Source of the DNA: Leptoclinus maculatus
Taxonomy: Eukaryota > Chordata > Actinopteri > Perciformes > Stichaeidae
Direction of reading: 5' to 3'
Length of the DNA: 64,000 nt
Assembly: GCA_032191485.1 (NCBI GenBank)
Contig: JAVDOI010000019.1
Span: forward strand, 4,881,282-4,945,281
The notes under the pieces are model-generated. The model made no database searches, was not told the origin of the DNA, and worked only from the letters and a program-made list of their open reading frames with translations. Of this stretch, positions 1 through 13,081 are shown piece by piece. Positions within the stretch are counted from its first letter, which is position 1. Every line of letters begins with the position of its first letter. Both the position numbers and the translations under genes were made by a program.

Positions 1-233
1 AGTTACTTTACGCTGCCAAGATTAAAGGTCTGCGGGAAACATTGAATCCATGTAATTTACGGCCGTGAAAATTGTCCCATTTAAATTTAAACTGAATATC
101 AACTATCAGCACCTTCAATCAAATTTACCAAAACAACACAGTCATACACACATCTGTAGGAGAGGGAAAACCTGCTATTAGCATGTCAGGGAGCAGGGCT
201 CAAGAGCACCACTCAATATACTGTACACAAGCA

Positions 234-264
<31 letters not shown>

Positions 265-2637
265 GTACATGTTTTTAGTGCACTGAACCCAGCCAGAAGG
301 GAAACAGTAAAATGTCAGCGTTGAAGAGGTTGTCAAGGGACAAGCCGACGGGCTTCCACATGTCTCCTCCGCGTTGCGGTGCCGTATTTTGCGTCTGCTA
401 TCAAAAGGCGGGAGCGTTACCGCCGCGTTTCCAAATTGCAGAGTGCAGAGCTGTCACTCAAACAGCAACCAGCGTGCCAAACAATCAAACGCTGTAAGTT
501 GAGCAGAGCTGTGAACTCGATGGCTGTTTTAAAAAATAATTAGAAGCCGCTTTTGGCAAACTCATCACAAAATGCCTGCTTAGTGTTCAGTTCACAAACG
601 GTAACGTTATCCCTCTGTCCTCCTGACAATAGGCCTGCCTGTTCTTCCTGCCATCTCTCTTTCTCTTCCTCCCTCGTTTGTCTTCTTTCCTCTGGATCAG
701 TAGTTTTATTTCTTCTCTGTATCTCTAAGTTATTCCTTCAGTACTTACTTGTAATAATGCTATTTCCCAGTGGTCTACTGTAACTAAGTGCTTGTATACA
801 ATTGTACTTTTTATTAGGAACATTTTGAATGCAGGACTTCTACTTATAGTATTTGTAGGACAGTTTTAGGTCTGGTAAGCTCACCTCTTTCAAACTCCAC
901 ATGGCCAGATTTATTTCATTATTCAATTTGTATCACTTACGGACATTTATCAGACCTCTCTCAATCTCTGGAGACACAAAAGGCTTAATTAATACAACTA
1001 TTTTCACATATGCTGTAGTACTCCTCAGTACTTCTGTTTATAGTCAAACATGTCAGAGAGGCCAAGTCACTACCCTATCAGTGTCCCCCAATGGGACCTT
1101 ATTTTTGGATTTGCCATTTGAATTGTGCCATGAATTACACATAATGATGATTGTCAATTTAAAAAGATATGTTTGCCCGTAAAGAAAGTCACATTCTGTC
1201 GTAAAAATGTTGAAGTGTAAGACTCTAAAATTACGTAATGAGAAAGACTTGGCACCCAAAAGTCGTCTAAGTGACGTCTCTCTCTGAATCTTACGATGCC
1301 TGTGTGTTTCATACCGGAATGTAGTCACAGTCACAGTCTCACAAATTGTATTGCTTCCGTGGCTAAGTTACCTAGCCTGAGCGGTTTCACACCAAACTGA
1401 ATGAGGGGGGGGGGGGGACACAGGAGGTGGAGGGACATCACCTCACTATTCCCACCTCTCATGTGAGGTGACAGCTCTGCTGTAAGTCACACATAACTAC
1501 TGGGGGGGGGGGGTCTAATCTGTCAGTTTGCTGTTCCTTACGTATCCCATTTTTCAATCAGTGAGAAAGAGTTGACTAATCCCTGTTTATTGGTCCAGTT
1601 AACCTATATATAGCCACCGACATGCACACACGCGCCCACTCCAAACACAGGAAACTGCGAGGAACGACTGCGGTATTAATATTAAGCAGCTTAGCTTGTG
1701 TAAGGGCCAATGTCCTTTAAAACACCACGGAGGACTCAGAAGGGATTATATCGACCAAACTGAATTTTGCAGTTTTTCCTCGTGCAGGGAGGCGGGCGAG
1801 GGAAGGAAAGGAAGGGAGGAGACAAGTGTAGAAATGTCTTTCAAGGTAAACGTGGGAGTGGGAGCCTGGGAGCGCAGCTGTGAAGCACACACACACACAC
1901 AGAGTACACCTAAATGTCACTCACGTCAAGTTTTGTGGTTTTATATAAGTGAAACTGCAAGCAGAGAGCATTTACTGATGAAATAAAAACTACTGTGGGT
2001 AATTTCAGAGGCTTCACTGTGGCCCATGTGTACATTTGAACAAACAAATGTTTTGTGGCTTTTGCCGTGAAAAAAACAAATCTTTTCTTTTTTTGCGCTA
2101 GAACTGCCGTGATGGAGGCGTTGCCATAAAACATGAAAACCACATCAGTACAGTAACTGAGCTGCCTGAGGAATCAGAAGCTTCTGCACTACAATGAAAG
2201 AACTACGTTTTTGATCCCTTCGGAGCATTTTCTACAATTAACCGATACAGTTTACAAGTTCTCAACAAATTGGCAGGGGATTGAGATGGGATTCATGGGA
2301 AATACACATAAATTAATACTGGAATTGTGGCTATTAAAAAATAATGCTCAGCTGCATTGAAATTCACCTCCAAAAATACCTTCTTTTCATGAGGTGAATC
2401 CACTTAGCATGATTAATATATCCCCCAATATTCAATATGGATTATTTTTTTCAATTATAGTGTGTGTGCGCGTGTGTAAGTCTGTGTGTGTGTGAACTGT
2501 ACGCCCCCAGCCTTCTAAAATGGTGCAGTAGAGCAGAACCCCTCTGTGTGTAGTGTAGTATCCTACGCAGCGCTTGGCAAGAGCGAGCGGGAGAGAGAAA
2601 TTTTGACAGAGTGCCAAGCCGACCTCGTTTCCCCCAC

Positions 2638-2675
<38 letters not shown>

Positions 2676-2887
2676 CGTGTGTTGCAGTCACAGCAGTACT
2701 GTAGCAGCACTACCTAGCTCGGCTCAGCTCGCAGCTCCCAGATCTCTTCCCTGCACTATATGTAACTCAATCCCCACCGCCGCACAACGCCACACCGTCC
2801 GCATCAACACTAACCCCCCAAATACACACTGACACACACATACATGCATGCACATACAATGCAGCAGGATTGGTTATTTTTAGCTCT

Positions 2888-2918
<31 letters not shown>

Positions 2919-3185
2919 ACACTCACAGTGTTCTACTCTTGCTGGTTTGGGGTCTTGTGAGGTAAAGCAGCTTCACTTACATTTGGCATCCTCAACACTG
3001 TGGAACATACACGTTGATACAAACAGTAGGTCACAGAGCATGCTGTGCCCAGGTTAGTAGTGTATATGTGTGGATGCTTGCCTCACCCCAACACACTGCT
3101 AAGCTGTATATCAGAGACAAGCAGACAAATATTATAAGGGCTAATAATAAGACTATTTAATGTGGAGTCACACTGCTTTTTGACT

Positions 3186-3188
<3 letters not shown>
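1..3188. other. Non-coding, microsatellite-bearing
   Basis: No recognisable exon. It contains (CA)n at 240-263, G runs at 1407-1417 and 1502-1512, (TG)n at 2641-2671 and (CA)n at 2888-2913. A TATATATA-like box lies at about 1604-1611 without an identifiable gene after it. Confidence 0.5.

Positions 3189-3267
<79 letters not shown>
3189..3267. repeat. (TG)n microsatellite, 79 bp
   Basis: Uninterrupted TG dinucleotide array. Confidence 0.98.
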
Positions 3268-3268
<1 letters not shown>

Positions 3269-3980
3269 TGCACCGAGCCTGACTGTTCTCCTCACCACTA
3301 GGAACTCATTGACCTGAATCGGTGCAGAGCCGCGCCCCTCCTCGGGGCTGCTGCAGAGACTCTACGGAGCCTCTGGTGGCCAAAGGGGAGAGCTGCACCC
3401 TGGAGCCTCAGAAACACAATATCAGACGCTTGACTGATTTACTACCAGCTGTGGGAGAAGTACTCGGATCAAGTACCAATACCACAATGTAAACACACTC
3501 CATTACAAGTAACATGTCTGCACCTGAAATACTATAATACAATTGTATATCAAAGTGTCAAAAGTATTTGTTTTGTGCAAAAATGGTCCCTGTGAGCCTG
3601 GATTAGACTTTATTGATGCATTAATGCACAAATAGAGCAAATCTAACTTTAGTGTAGTTAGTTTGGTAATCTAGTTTCCCAACATAACATCTTTTAATCT
3701 TTTATAATGTGTTGTATTTTACAAGCTTTTAGAAGCATGTGTTTTATTACAAATCGTAATCTTTAAAGTAACTAGTGACTATAGCTCGTCAGATAAATGT
3801 AAAGGAGGAAAAAGTACAATATTTCCCTCCGAAAAGTATAAAGTAGCATAAAATGAACATACTACCAGAAATATAGAACCTTAAAATTGTACACTACTGC
3901 TTGCTACTCGTGCGCTTATAATCATGTGTTATTGTTTAACAATTACATGTCTGTTCACTGCTTTGTTGTTTTTTGTGCAG

Positions 3981-6645
3981 CACCGAGGACCGCAAACGCG
4001 CCAAGTTCACCTCCACGGCCGCCACATAACGTAACACCCAGGCACCCAGTGGACGGTAGGTTTCTGCAGGGAACACTTTTCCATGCTAGATCCCTTGTGT
4101 AGGCTAAATTACTATCGCCGGTGATGAGTGATTTATTTATTCATGCCGTGCGTCAGATCACATTCCTGTAAAGTGTGCGATGATATCGTTAGCCAACATG
4201 TTTCTTCTGCAACGTCATTATTCTCTTGTACTGAGTTGCGCAAAATCTCTGGAACAACATGAAGTCGCCAACTGATTTAGTTATTTTAATGCCAACAATC
4301 TCTCTGTAAAGCCAAATTGTTCTGTCTTCAACAATGCATAAACATATGGAGGATATGATCCTGAATATTGGTCTTGAGGGAAAGTTGAATGGATTTATTC
4401 TATTCTATTTATATGACCATTCTTTTCTAGTTGCAGTGTTTTCGTGAATGTGTAATGTAATATAAAATATACTAGCCCCAATAACAAAGCGTACCTCTTT
4501 TTACCCAAAACCATCACAGAGCAGTGGTGAGGTAGACATTGTGGAAACCACAGAGAAGTGCCTCCCGAAGTGAAGGTAGATTTGTGAGCATGTTGACAAG
4601 ACTACAGGGAAGTGAGACAACCAGGGCCAGCAGCACAAACTACTCCGTGCCACCTCAGGGACATGTGGCTGCTCCTGAGATAGATGACCTAGATCCCACT
4701 GAGGAGAGAGGCTTCCCAGGTGTGTTACATCATTTAAACATGACATAATTTATTGCAATAAATTGTTGCTCTCTACACATCAATTGATCCAGTATTAATA
4801 AGAACAATTTAAAAAGTTGTTTTAGATTGGAAAATTCTTTCAAATCCCAGTGAGGCAGAAAAGAGATTCAAAGAAGACATTTTAAGCCAGCATGCAACTG
4901 GAACATCATTATATCCTACCATGGATCTTGGAGACAGTGCAGACACAGGGAAAGGGCGGTCCCGGCTAATGTTGAGTGGGCTTGCCCCTTGGCATGCCCA
5001 CTCAAGGGTAAATTGGTTACACACACACACACACACACACACAACTAAAGATAAAAAATGATCATATATTAATTTAACTGATGTCTGTACTGGAACAAGA
5101 TCATCTGATTCCCTCCACTTCGCATTACCTTTCGGAGAGTGACTTCTTTGTTGTTGCTGGCCGAATGATTGCTCATTCATTCCTCCATAATGGGCCTTGG
5201 AGGACTCAGCCCAGCTATCCTGCATGTGCTCTTTGGTGGATCCCCAGAAGAAGCCATAATAGATATTAAGGACTGTGCTGACCTCGATATCCATGAGACA
5301 ATCAAAGTGGTACAATGCATTTTTGCAGTAAGATTTTAATGATACAAATTCGGGGCAAGGACAATGAAAGGAATATCTGATGTCAGACATTTTTTTCAGA
5401 TATTTATAATACCACAATCACATAGTTTACTCATTTAAACCAACAGGGAGTGCTGAAGCAATATTAAAACCATAAACGTAAGTAGATTTCTTTAAAACAC
5501 GTAATTATAGTGACGGATGTCATCATGTAAAATGTGTTTTTAGAGCGAACACAGTTTTAACGGTTCCCAACATGCTGTTTAAAATGTCATTATTTGGCAT
5601 GTGGTTTGAGACCAGTGGGTGTTGTCAACCACGTGATTGATAGTTATTGACAAGTTGTCCTTTCCCTAATTGTTGTATCAAATCTGAATACTGTGGAAGT
5701 CTTGAGAAATCAGGAATTCTAATCCATTCTAATTCTAACTGTCATTATTAGCTGGAGGGTGCAGCAGAATTGTCATCAAAAGAAAAGAACATAATCAATG
5801 AGTTGGCACACTGTCCTGGGATTTGCCTCCAGTCACATCTGAGAACAGGAGATGGCTGCTGGACAAACTGCTCCTCCGCACTGTGAGTATTCTGATCTGT
5901 ACAGATCATATAAACCAGACCGACTAATCAGAGTTGAAGTTCTGATGTAGGACAACATTTTGTCTTTTTTAAAGATATGTTGATGAGATTATTCATTGAT
6001 GCTAATGAGGCTATTAGTTAAAGATTCGTACGGCTGCTTTGCTTTTCTGTTGGGATGCAAATGTTTTGCAGGTCCTTGGAAGAACCTCAAGACCAGTTAA
6101 ACAGTTACGAAGGGGGTTAAAAAGAGACACTGATTTGGCCTTTGCTAACTGAGAGGAAAGACACAATTCCCCTCCTCTTTACAAGAGCATCTGATTTACA
6201 GTGCACACCACAGGTAAGTGACCCCATGATGCTAAGTCAAAAACACTCCTCTGAACTCACACAAATTACTTTCTCAGATAGTACATGTGTTTTCTACCCT
6301 CTGACACTAATTGCGGCCTAAAAGGACGGAAACCAATTAAAAAAACGTTACCCATGCAAAAACCTCCAGTATGGTTCTTTAAAATGACTACAACGATGCC
6401 CTGATCGAATTACAATTTGGAAGCGTCTCCAAGTATCCTTGGGAAGCTCGTGACATTCTGGAATCGGATGGAATGTGCTTCCCAGACACCAGCTGGATAT
6501 TAACGTGGTGGAGAGCAGCTTCCCCGGTTCTTCCACCTGCTTCCACCAGCTGAAACTTCCAGGACATTACAAAGACTACTGTAACTTTGAAAGAGACATT
6601 CTTGCTGCTATTTGAAGCACCGACACTGGGTTTGGAATGGTCTAA
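3981..6645 (+). pseudogene. Broken G2E3-like HECT-domain gene copy
   Basis: Remnant of a multi-exon gene resembling the multicopy teleost 'G2/M phase-specific E3 ubiquitin ligase-like' family. Exon-like blocks with AG/GT borders: 4520-4719 (TRLQG, PPQGHVAAPEIDD), about 5080-5309, 5752-5882, 6072-6213 and about 6380-6645; 3981-4055 may be an earlier exon. Block 2 reads FFVVAGRMIAHSFLHNGP, then needs a frame change to read GLGGLSPAILHVLFGGSPEE. Block 3 starts LEGAAELSSKEK and shifts to DLPPVTSENRRWLLDKLLL. Block 4 starts VLGRTSRPVKQLRRGL and shifts to IWPLLTERKDTIPLLF. Block 5 carries the HECT C-terminal-like STCFHQLKLPGHYKDY, followed by a stop. At least three frame breaks argue for a pseudogene although exon borders survive. 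Family assignment is from remembered motifs. Confidence 0.7.
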
Positions 6646-7140
6646 GGAGACTGTACATCAATATATCACTCTGTACACTTTAGCAATCGTGTAGCATTTG
6701 TTGAGGCAAATGCATTGAGTTGCATTGTTGAGCTAAAGCACAGAGAGTCTGTCATGAACAAAGACACCAAATCTCTTGCAGCTGATCTTCTACGAGCGTC
6801 CCGACACCGATGGACCCAAACTGTCCCGTTACTCCATCAGTCTGACCAGCGACCCGCCGAGTCTCCGGGTAAAACACAGAATAACCAGAGTGTGTTGCTG
6901 CAGCCACACACTGACAGTTATTAATGTGTGTGTGTGTGTGTGTGTGCGTGTGTGTGCGTGTGGGTGTGTGGGTGTGTTAATCTGTCAGCCGTTGGATGAA
7001 CTCCAGTGTTTAATGGATTAACCTTTCTTTGAATAACTGGTGGACAGACAATGAGGATTACGTTTTCTGGACTGAGTGTGTGAATGTATAACTGTCTGCC
7101 CTGTCCCTCTAAGATGACTCTGGCAGGTTAAAGGTCAAGA

Positions 7141-7142
<2 letters not shown>

Positions 7143-7238
<96 letters not shown>
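7143..7238. repeat. (TG)n microsatellite, 96 bp
   Basis: Uninterrupted TG array. An imperfect TG-rich tract also lies just upstream at about 6925-6976. Confidence 0.98.
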
Positions 7239-7239
<1 letters not shown>

Positions 7240-9190
7240 ATTTTCTTCCTAGAAAAAGCAATGTCTCAGAGAGAATGTGGCTTATGAAGTATAAAAAGAC
7301 AATGGATCAGAGAAACTGTCTTTTCAGGGAATGTGCAGAAGAATCAAACTGAAGCAGTCTTTCAAATGACATCTGAAATGTTTATTTCAGTCTCTAAGTT
7401 TGTCGTCATGCCACGACTTAGCTAGAGTACGCAGAGGCTGTCAGCTGGTGGCAGAAAGCTTCCTGATCACATTCTTTACAAAGACGCAGCCATCTTTGAT
7501 GTTCCACCTTTTACACTTCTGTTAAAAATTGTGCTGCATTCAGGTTCATTCATCAAAAACATGAAATATTTCATTAATGTGCTGCAGTAGACTCATCCAC
7601 GCATCAACAGACAGAACGACGTTGCTGTCGGACATCTTGGCTTTAGCAACTGTATTACAACTTGGACAATGTTTTATCTTGGTGCATAATTTGGGGGTAC
7701 ATGTCAAGGCCCTAGGAAGAGCGCCGGGTTTAGAGCATCATTTTACATACTGGCAAAATGGTGGAATTACAATTTAGTTTTTATTGTAAAATACAGTAGT
7801 CAGCATCATGCAGCCCCAAAAAAAACTTTTTGGATTCACAGGGACATTAATCTAAGTAAAAATGGAATAAATAGGAGAAGAGAAACCACCGCTTATATGA
7901 AGTCCAATAAAGAGGGAGTCTCAAAAAGCACCGTAAATAATGAGCCTTAACTTAATTCTCAAAGTCTTTCAAGAAAAAGCTTTTTTCCTTTTATCTACTG
8001 ACAGTTTGATTTCACTCCATTTTCAACCACATTTACAGACACACATCTTGCTCTAATCGTTGGCCACAGAGCAGTTGCTGTAGATCAGCCAGGGGCAAAC
8101 GCCTCGGTCAAGGGCACCTTGACTTTAGCTGAGGAGGGTGACAGCATTATTTCCTCTCATTCTTCCGCACAAAGCTGCTTCTTTAACCTTTTGCCATTTG
8201 GCCTGATTTCAATAAAGATAAAAGACAGTATCCAAGAAAGAGCTGATTCTCTAAATCAGATGTGAAAGGTTTGGTTTTATTGGATTATTAAAGAACCCGA
8301 GCTCAACAACTTCAACACTTAATATTGTAGCGTCTTTCTGTGGTTTTTATTCATTAGGCTGGTGTTCTTTTCTGGAGGGACACATGTGGTTGATGGATCA
8401 ACAATCCCCAATCAATTCTGAGACTTTCAGTCATCACCGTTGCCGTTGGGCTACCGTTGGCTTGACCTATATGTCCTCAAACTCCTTCCTCTGGTCATGC
8501 GCATGAAGCTAGAAGACTTCTTAATAAATGGCACGTTTCCATATGATCGCCTCAACCTTGTGTCCTTGTTGACCTCAAGAGGGAAGAAGGAAAAGGTGGA
8601 ATTCTCACAACACAGCCAATCAGCTAAAGGTAAGGCGTTCATTTGGGATTATAAATGTAGGAGTCTGTTGCACGTTCCCGTGAGACATACACTGGGTACA
8701 CACAAACCCTAATCGGCACAGGGTCAGGTGGCATCCATGAGAAGCTGAGGCTTCAGTCTTCTTCTCAAGCACACAGTAACGAGCCTGTGGCAGCTGCCAG
8801 TCATGTGACGACCTCTGTGGGCACCAGCACACACACACACACACACACACAGCTGACAGAACAAACACACAACACAACAGAGACAGCAGTGTCTTCTCAT
8901 AGGCTGCAGGCCTTCATGATCCGTTCCACATTGCTGCTCATATCTCATTTTCTGCTTGACTGTTCACATCTATTACAGGACGTAACGCATATCTGATGTA
9001 GATATGAACTCAAAAAGAAAGTATGCATGCACACAAATAAAAAGGCATTTGTTTTGCAGTTGTTCAGGTTAGACCACATTGCTCCCCAGTTTGACTGAAC
9101 AAACACATCTGCGGTTGTTGTGTCCTCTTATGGTTTAAATCTGGTCTGGGAAATCACAACAGCCATGTAAGGCAAAAGACAAAAGAGTTA

Positions 9191-9343
9191 CTGAAGGGGA
9201 GAGTTTGACATTTTGGGAAATACACTTTTTGAGAGAGATTAAAAGATCCAGGCAACTCTCGCTACAGCCAGCCGCCGATGACGTTAGCCTATAGCGCAAA
9301 AGCACAAAGACAGGAAATGATTGAAAACAGCTGCTCTGTCCAA
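9191..9343. mobile_element. MITE-like fragment, same family as the 19.9 kb element
   Basis: The start (tttgacattttgggaaatac) and the later gttagcctatagc-type stretch resemble a dispersed teleost element whose fuller copy lies at 19908-20266. The right end is not recognisable. Confidence 0.4.
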
Positions 9344-10173
9344 AAGATATAGTTTGGCACATAACTGTTGTTTTTGTAGGGATTAAACAAACGGGCTACA
9401 ACCTGTTACTTGGTGAGCTTTACAAGTGCTTTTTTTACATTTGGACACTACAACTGTTTATACTTGGGTCAATGTTGATTTCCTGTCAGCTGATATCATT
9501 CACATACACTGCAAATAGGACACATTTGGAAAGTTTACAACTGTGAACTTACCTATTACTCTACTGTCTCTCCGACCAATGTAGCTAATTAGCATTAGCT
9601 ACATTACAATAATGAAAACTGATTATGGCCAAACGCCTATTTCAAAATGTAATGCAGATATAATTGTAGGTAACAAGGAGTCTAATTTGACTGTAAAAAT
9701 GTTCTGTCCTTTTGATTTTGTTCCCACTGTACGATGGCAATGTTATATTTTCTGGTCATGTGCAGAGTCTGAGTCAAGCACACACAGCCGAGTAATTATG
9801 TAACACCAGTGACTTGCTTTTTTTCTCTTGTGTATGTGCTAACCAGTCACATGTCTATATTTCTGTATCCGTTCTTCACGGCTTTCCTGCGACGCATAAA
9901 CAACCTGAGTCATCCGCCAGCAGCTGCCTTGTTCTTAAAGCGAAGGGATTCTGTATTTTTTTTTTTTTGGGAGACTGTTGTGTAACCTCGTTAACAACGG
10001 GGCTCTGCATGTGGGAAATGTGTCAGAGTCCAGCAAAGAGCCACGATTGGCTTGCCGGGCTCACTCCCCCACCATCCAGCCCCTCCCACTGCCTCCAAAC
10101 CCGGAGCGCTCAGATGCTCGGGCGTGATCACCATGGCAACTGCCACTTCAGGAGAGTCGTCTCGTGTAAATAT

Positions 10174-10250
10174 CCCCTTCTCCTCCTTTCCCCCTCTCCT
10201 CCTTTCCCCTTCTCCTCCTTTCCCCCTCTCCTCCTTTCCCCCTCTCCTCC
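10174..10250. repeat. 16-bp polypyrimidine minisatellite, about 5 copies
   Basis: The unit approximates ccccctctcctccttt and repeats nearly perfectly. The strand is almost pure C/T, so the tract could form triplex (H-DNA) structures. Confidence 0.85.
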
Positions 10251-10886
10251 TGTACCTTGTGATTGAGTCTCTTTGCTTCTATCCTTCTTTCTTGTTGTTG
10301 TTGTTTGTCTTTTTCTCCTTTTTCCATCATGACTCGTCACTATTTTAGTGTCCATCTTTCCTTTTTTAAGGGCTCATACACATGTTGTGGGTAGAAAAAT
10401 TAGGCAACATCAAGTTATGAGTTGTTGTTTTTTTGATGCAAAATACACTTAGAGCCTTTTTTTTCCAAATTCACATCCCTCCATCTGAGTCCCACTGCCC
10501 ATTTCTGGCTCGACCCTCGATGAACACACACATGAAGAGCAGCTATAACTCATCCGACAAACACACAGCACGTTTAAAACATCAGGACCACCCACTCCAT
10601 CCATAATTTATTGTAGACAGCCTCCATAATTTCATGTTTAAAGTGAAGGTCATTTATTATTTCCCCCTATTAAATCCACTTTTGGGGTAGAGGGCATCCC
10701 GCATAAGAATTACAACTATGAAGGTCTCATCCAATAAATCAAATAATACAATTTTTCAAGTAGTATTGATGGGTTAATCTCCTGAGTGACCGTTAATTAC
10801 AAGACGTCTTTCAGGAATCACCATCACTATTTTGTTCCAGCTTGCATTCACGTCAACATGCAGCATCATTTTTCCTGTAAAGCAGG

Positions 10887-10922
<36 letters not shown>

Positions 10923-11923
10923 TTATGGATTATCAGTAAAATGCCACACGCAGATTTTCTTGGAAAGGTCGGCCTGCAGCGTGTCCGTTTCCTGGTTGCT
11001 GAGCGATCATCGTGTTGCTCCCCACTGGTCGTCCACTCAGTGACTCACTACTTCCAAAGCTCACTCATCCTCCTTCCCCTCCTCCTCCTCCTCCTCTTCC
11101 TCACATATTTTGAGCATTCGGAGCCTCACCTCATCACAAACCAGTAGTAACGGAAAATAGATCGAGGGGTGAGAGGGGCGATGCTGATGGAGGTGTGTGC
11201 TGAGGTTGGGAGGGGTAGTGGGAGAGCCCTGCTGCATGGCACCTCCTCTAGAAGTGTGTGTGTCTGTGTGATAAAAAGGGAGAGGAGACACCACACACCC
11301 AGAAAGACAGCTGCAGAATACTAAACACTGAGGGGATCTCTCCCTCTTTGCTTTGCTTTTTTCACACACCAACACGCTGAAATATGTGCGCTTGTTCATT
11401 TAATCAATCATCCAAAATAAGAATCAAACAATTAAAAGAAACGGAGATTAAAAAAAAATCTTCCTGTGTTTACAAAAAAAAAAAGGGATGATGCAGAGTG
11501 AGGAGGTGCGGGGGCGGAGAGGGGGAAAACCTGCAGTGCAACACAGTCTGAATTATTCATCGACGTCTGAGCGGGTTGCCTCAGATGGAGAGATGTAGGG
11601 AAAGACAAAAAGGGAGGTAGAGAGAAAGAGGAAGAGGGGATGGCCAGCAGAGGCAAAAAAAAAGGAAATAGAAGAGGAAGTAGTGGGAGATTGAAGAAGA
11701 GAGAGGAAGGAAAGAGGAGCAACGGTAAGGATGGATAAGGGGGAGAGAAGGGAAGGAGGAGTAAAAGGGTAGGAGAGATGGAGGGGAGGAAAGAGGAGGA
11801 GAAGAGGAAAAAAGGAAGGATGCAAGCAGGGAGGGAGAGCTGAGACAGGGGGAGAGAGAGAGGGATGGCGCAGTGGTCTGAACTCTGTGTTCCCGACACT
11901 CGATTCACATCGGAGTCTGCTGC

Positions 11924-11926
<3 letters not shown>

Positions 11927-11990
<64 letters not shown>

Positions 11991-12005
11991 CACACGCACA
12001 CACAC

Positions 12006-12050
<45 letters not shown>

Positions 12051-12068
12051 CACACACGCACACACACA
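11927..12068. repeat. (CA)n microsatellite, 142 bp, with CG interruptions
   Basis: CA array broken at intervals by CGCA units, which suggests an old, slowly decaying array. It directly follows about 300 bp of purine-rich DNA. Confidence 0.97.
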
Positions 12069-13013
12069 AATACACTACACATGCTACAACACAATGTACA
12101 CAAGTACATCTACAGACTGCAGACCAGCACCCACACACACATTGATTGATTATTTCTCGATTATCTCAATCATTGTTTTGGTCTATAACTGTAACAACAT
12201 GCCCATTAGTAAAAAGCCAAAGAAGTTCAGCTCTCTGTCATATTTAGCTTGATCACGTACTTAATAGAATAATAGATTATCAAAATGCTGACAATTGTAG
12301 CTCAATCAGTCCCTCCATCTATGAATACATGTAGCTGATATCACTAAAGTGAGATGAAGCAGGCTCATTGTTTTATGTGAAATGAGAGGAAAGCACAGAA
12401 CTGCGTGCTTCCCTCTCGGCTCGCTGCTGTCCTCCGACAACCCCACCCAAATGATTCAAATACTCGAATGCTGCATACGTCTGCTCGCGTACATCTCTTT
12501 CTGAGTGTCTGATGCACTGACGCAGTGTTTGACGTGCAGAGACTCTGGTAATAGATTATATTCAGCGAGACTACAGTAATCTCATACTGAATATGAGAAT
12601 ATGAGCTGGTTTTGACGCGTTTGTGTTTCAGCACAGATTCTTTTGCAAAGAGGTGTTACTGGCTCAGTTGCTGAAAAGTGATTGACAGCAACACGGACGG
12701 CATCTTTGCTGCAAAGTGACCGACCTCGACATAATTTGACACCTTTTAAATCACAGTACATGTAGAGCACGGCGGCAGCGATATACCGTACCGAGCAACA
12801 TGCAAGTTAGCGACTTGGTTCAGGTGTGTGTGCTCTGATGAGACAAAGAAACATGGAAGTCAATGGCACATGTACTGTAACTGAACTTTGACATGTGTAA
12901 CACTGTGTGTGTGTGTGAATGGGAGCCGTGTCGTATGTGTGTCTGACAGTCTGCTGCCAGACTCGGTTGCCTGGCATTGATATGACATTCCTTCTGCCTG
13001 CTATATCTATTTT

Positions 13014-13014
<1 letters not shown>

Positions 13015-13079
<65 letters not shown>
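13015..13079. repeat. (GT)n microsatellite, 65 bp
   Basis: Pure GT array followed by CT-rich sequence. Confidence 0.98.

Positions 13080-13081
<2 letters not shown>

Larger units (their letters stand above)
7239..11926. other. Non-coding stretch with scattered simple repeats
   Basis: No convincing exon. It holds (CA)n at 8827-8850, a MITE-like fragment at 9191-9343, a 16-bp pyrimidine minisatellite at 10174-10250, (TG)n at 10891-10920, and a purine-rich strand from about 11580 to 11870 that leads into the CA array. Open frames here are compositional. Confidence 0.5.

Noticed and set aside
4809..5417. 202-codon minus-strand open frame
   Set aside because: It lies antisense to the G2E3-like HECT remnant, which explains the region better on the plus strand.
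11432..12109. 225-codon minus-strand open frame and its overlapping neighbours
   Set aside because: It is the translation of a CA array and a purine/pyrimidine tract (Cys-Val and Ser/Leu/Phe runs), with no domain.
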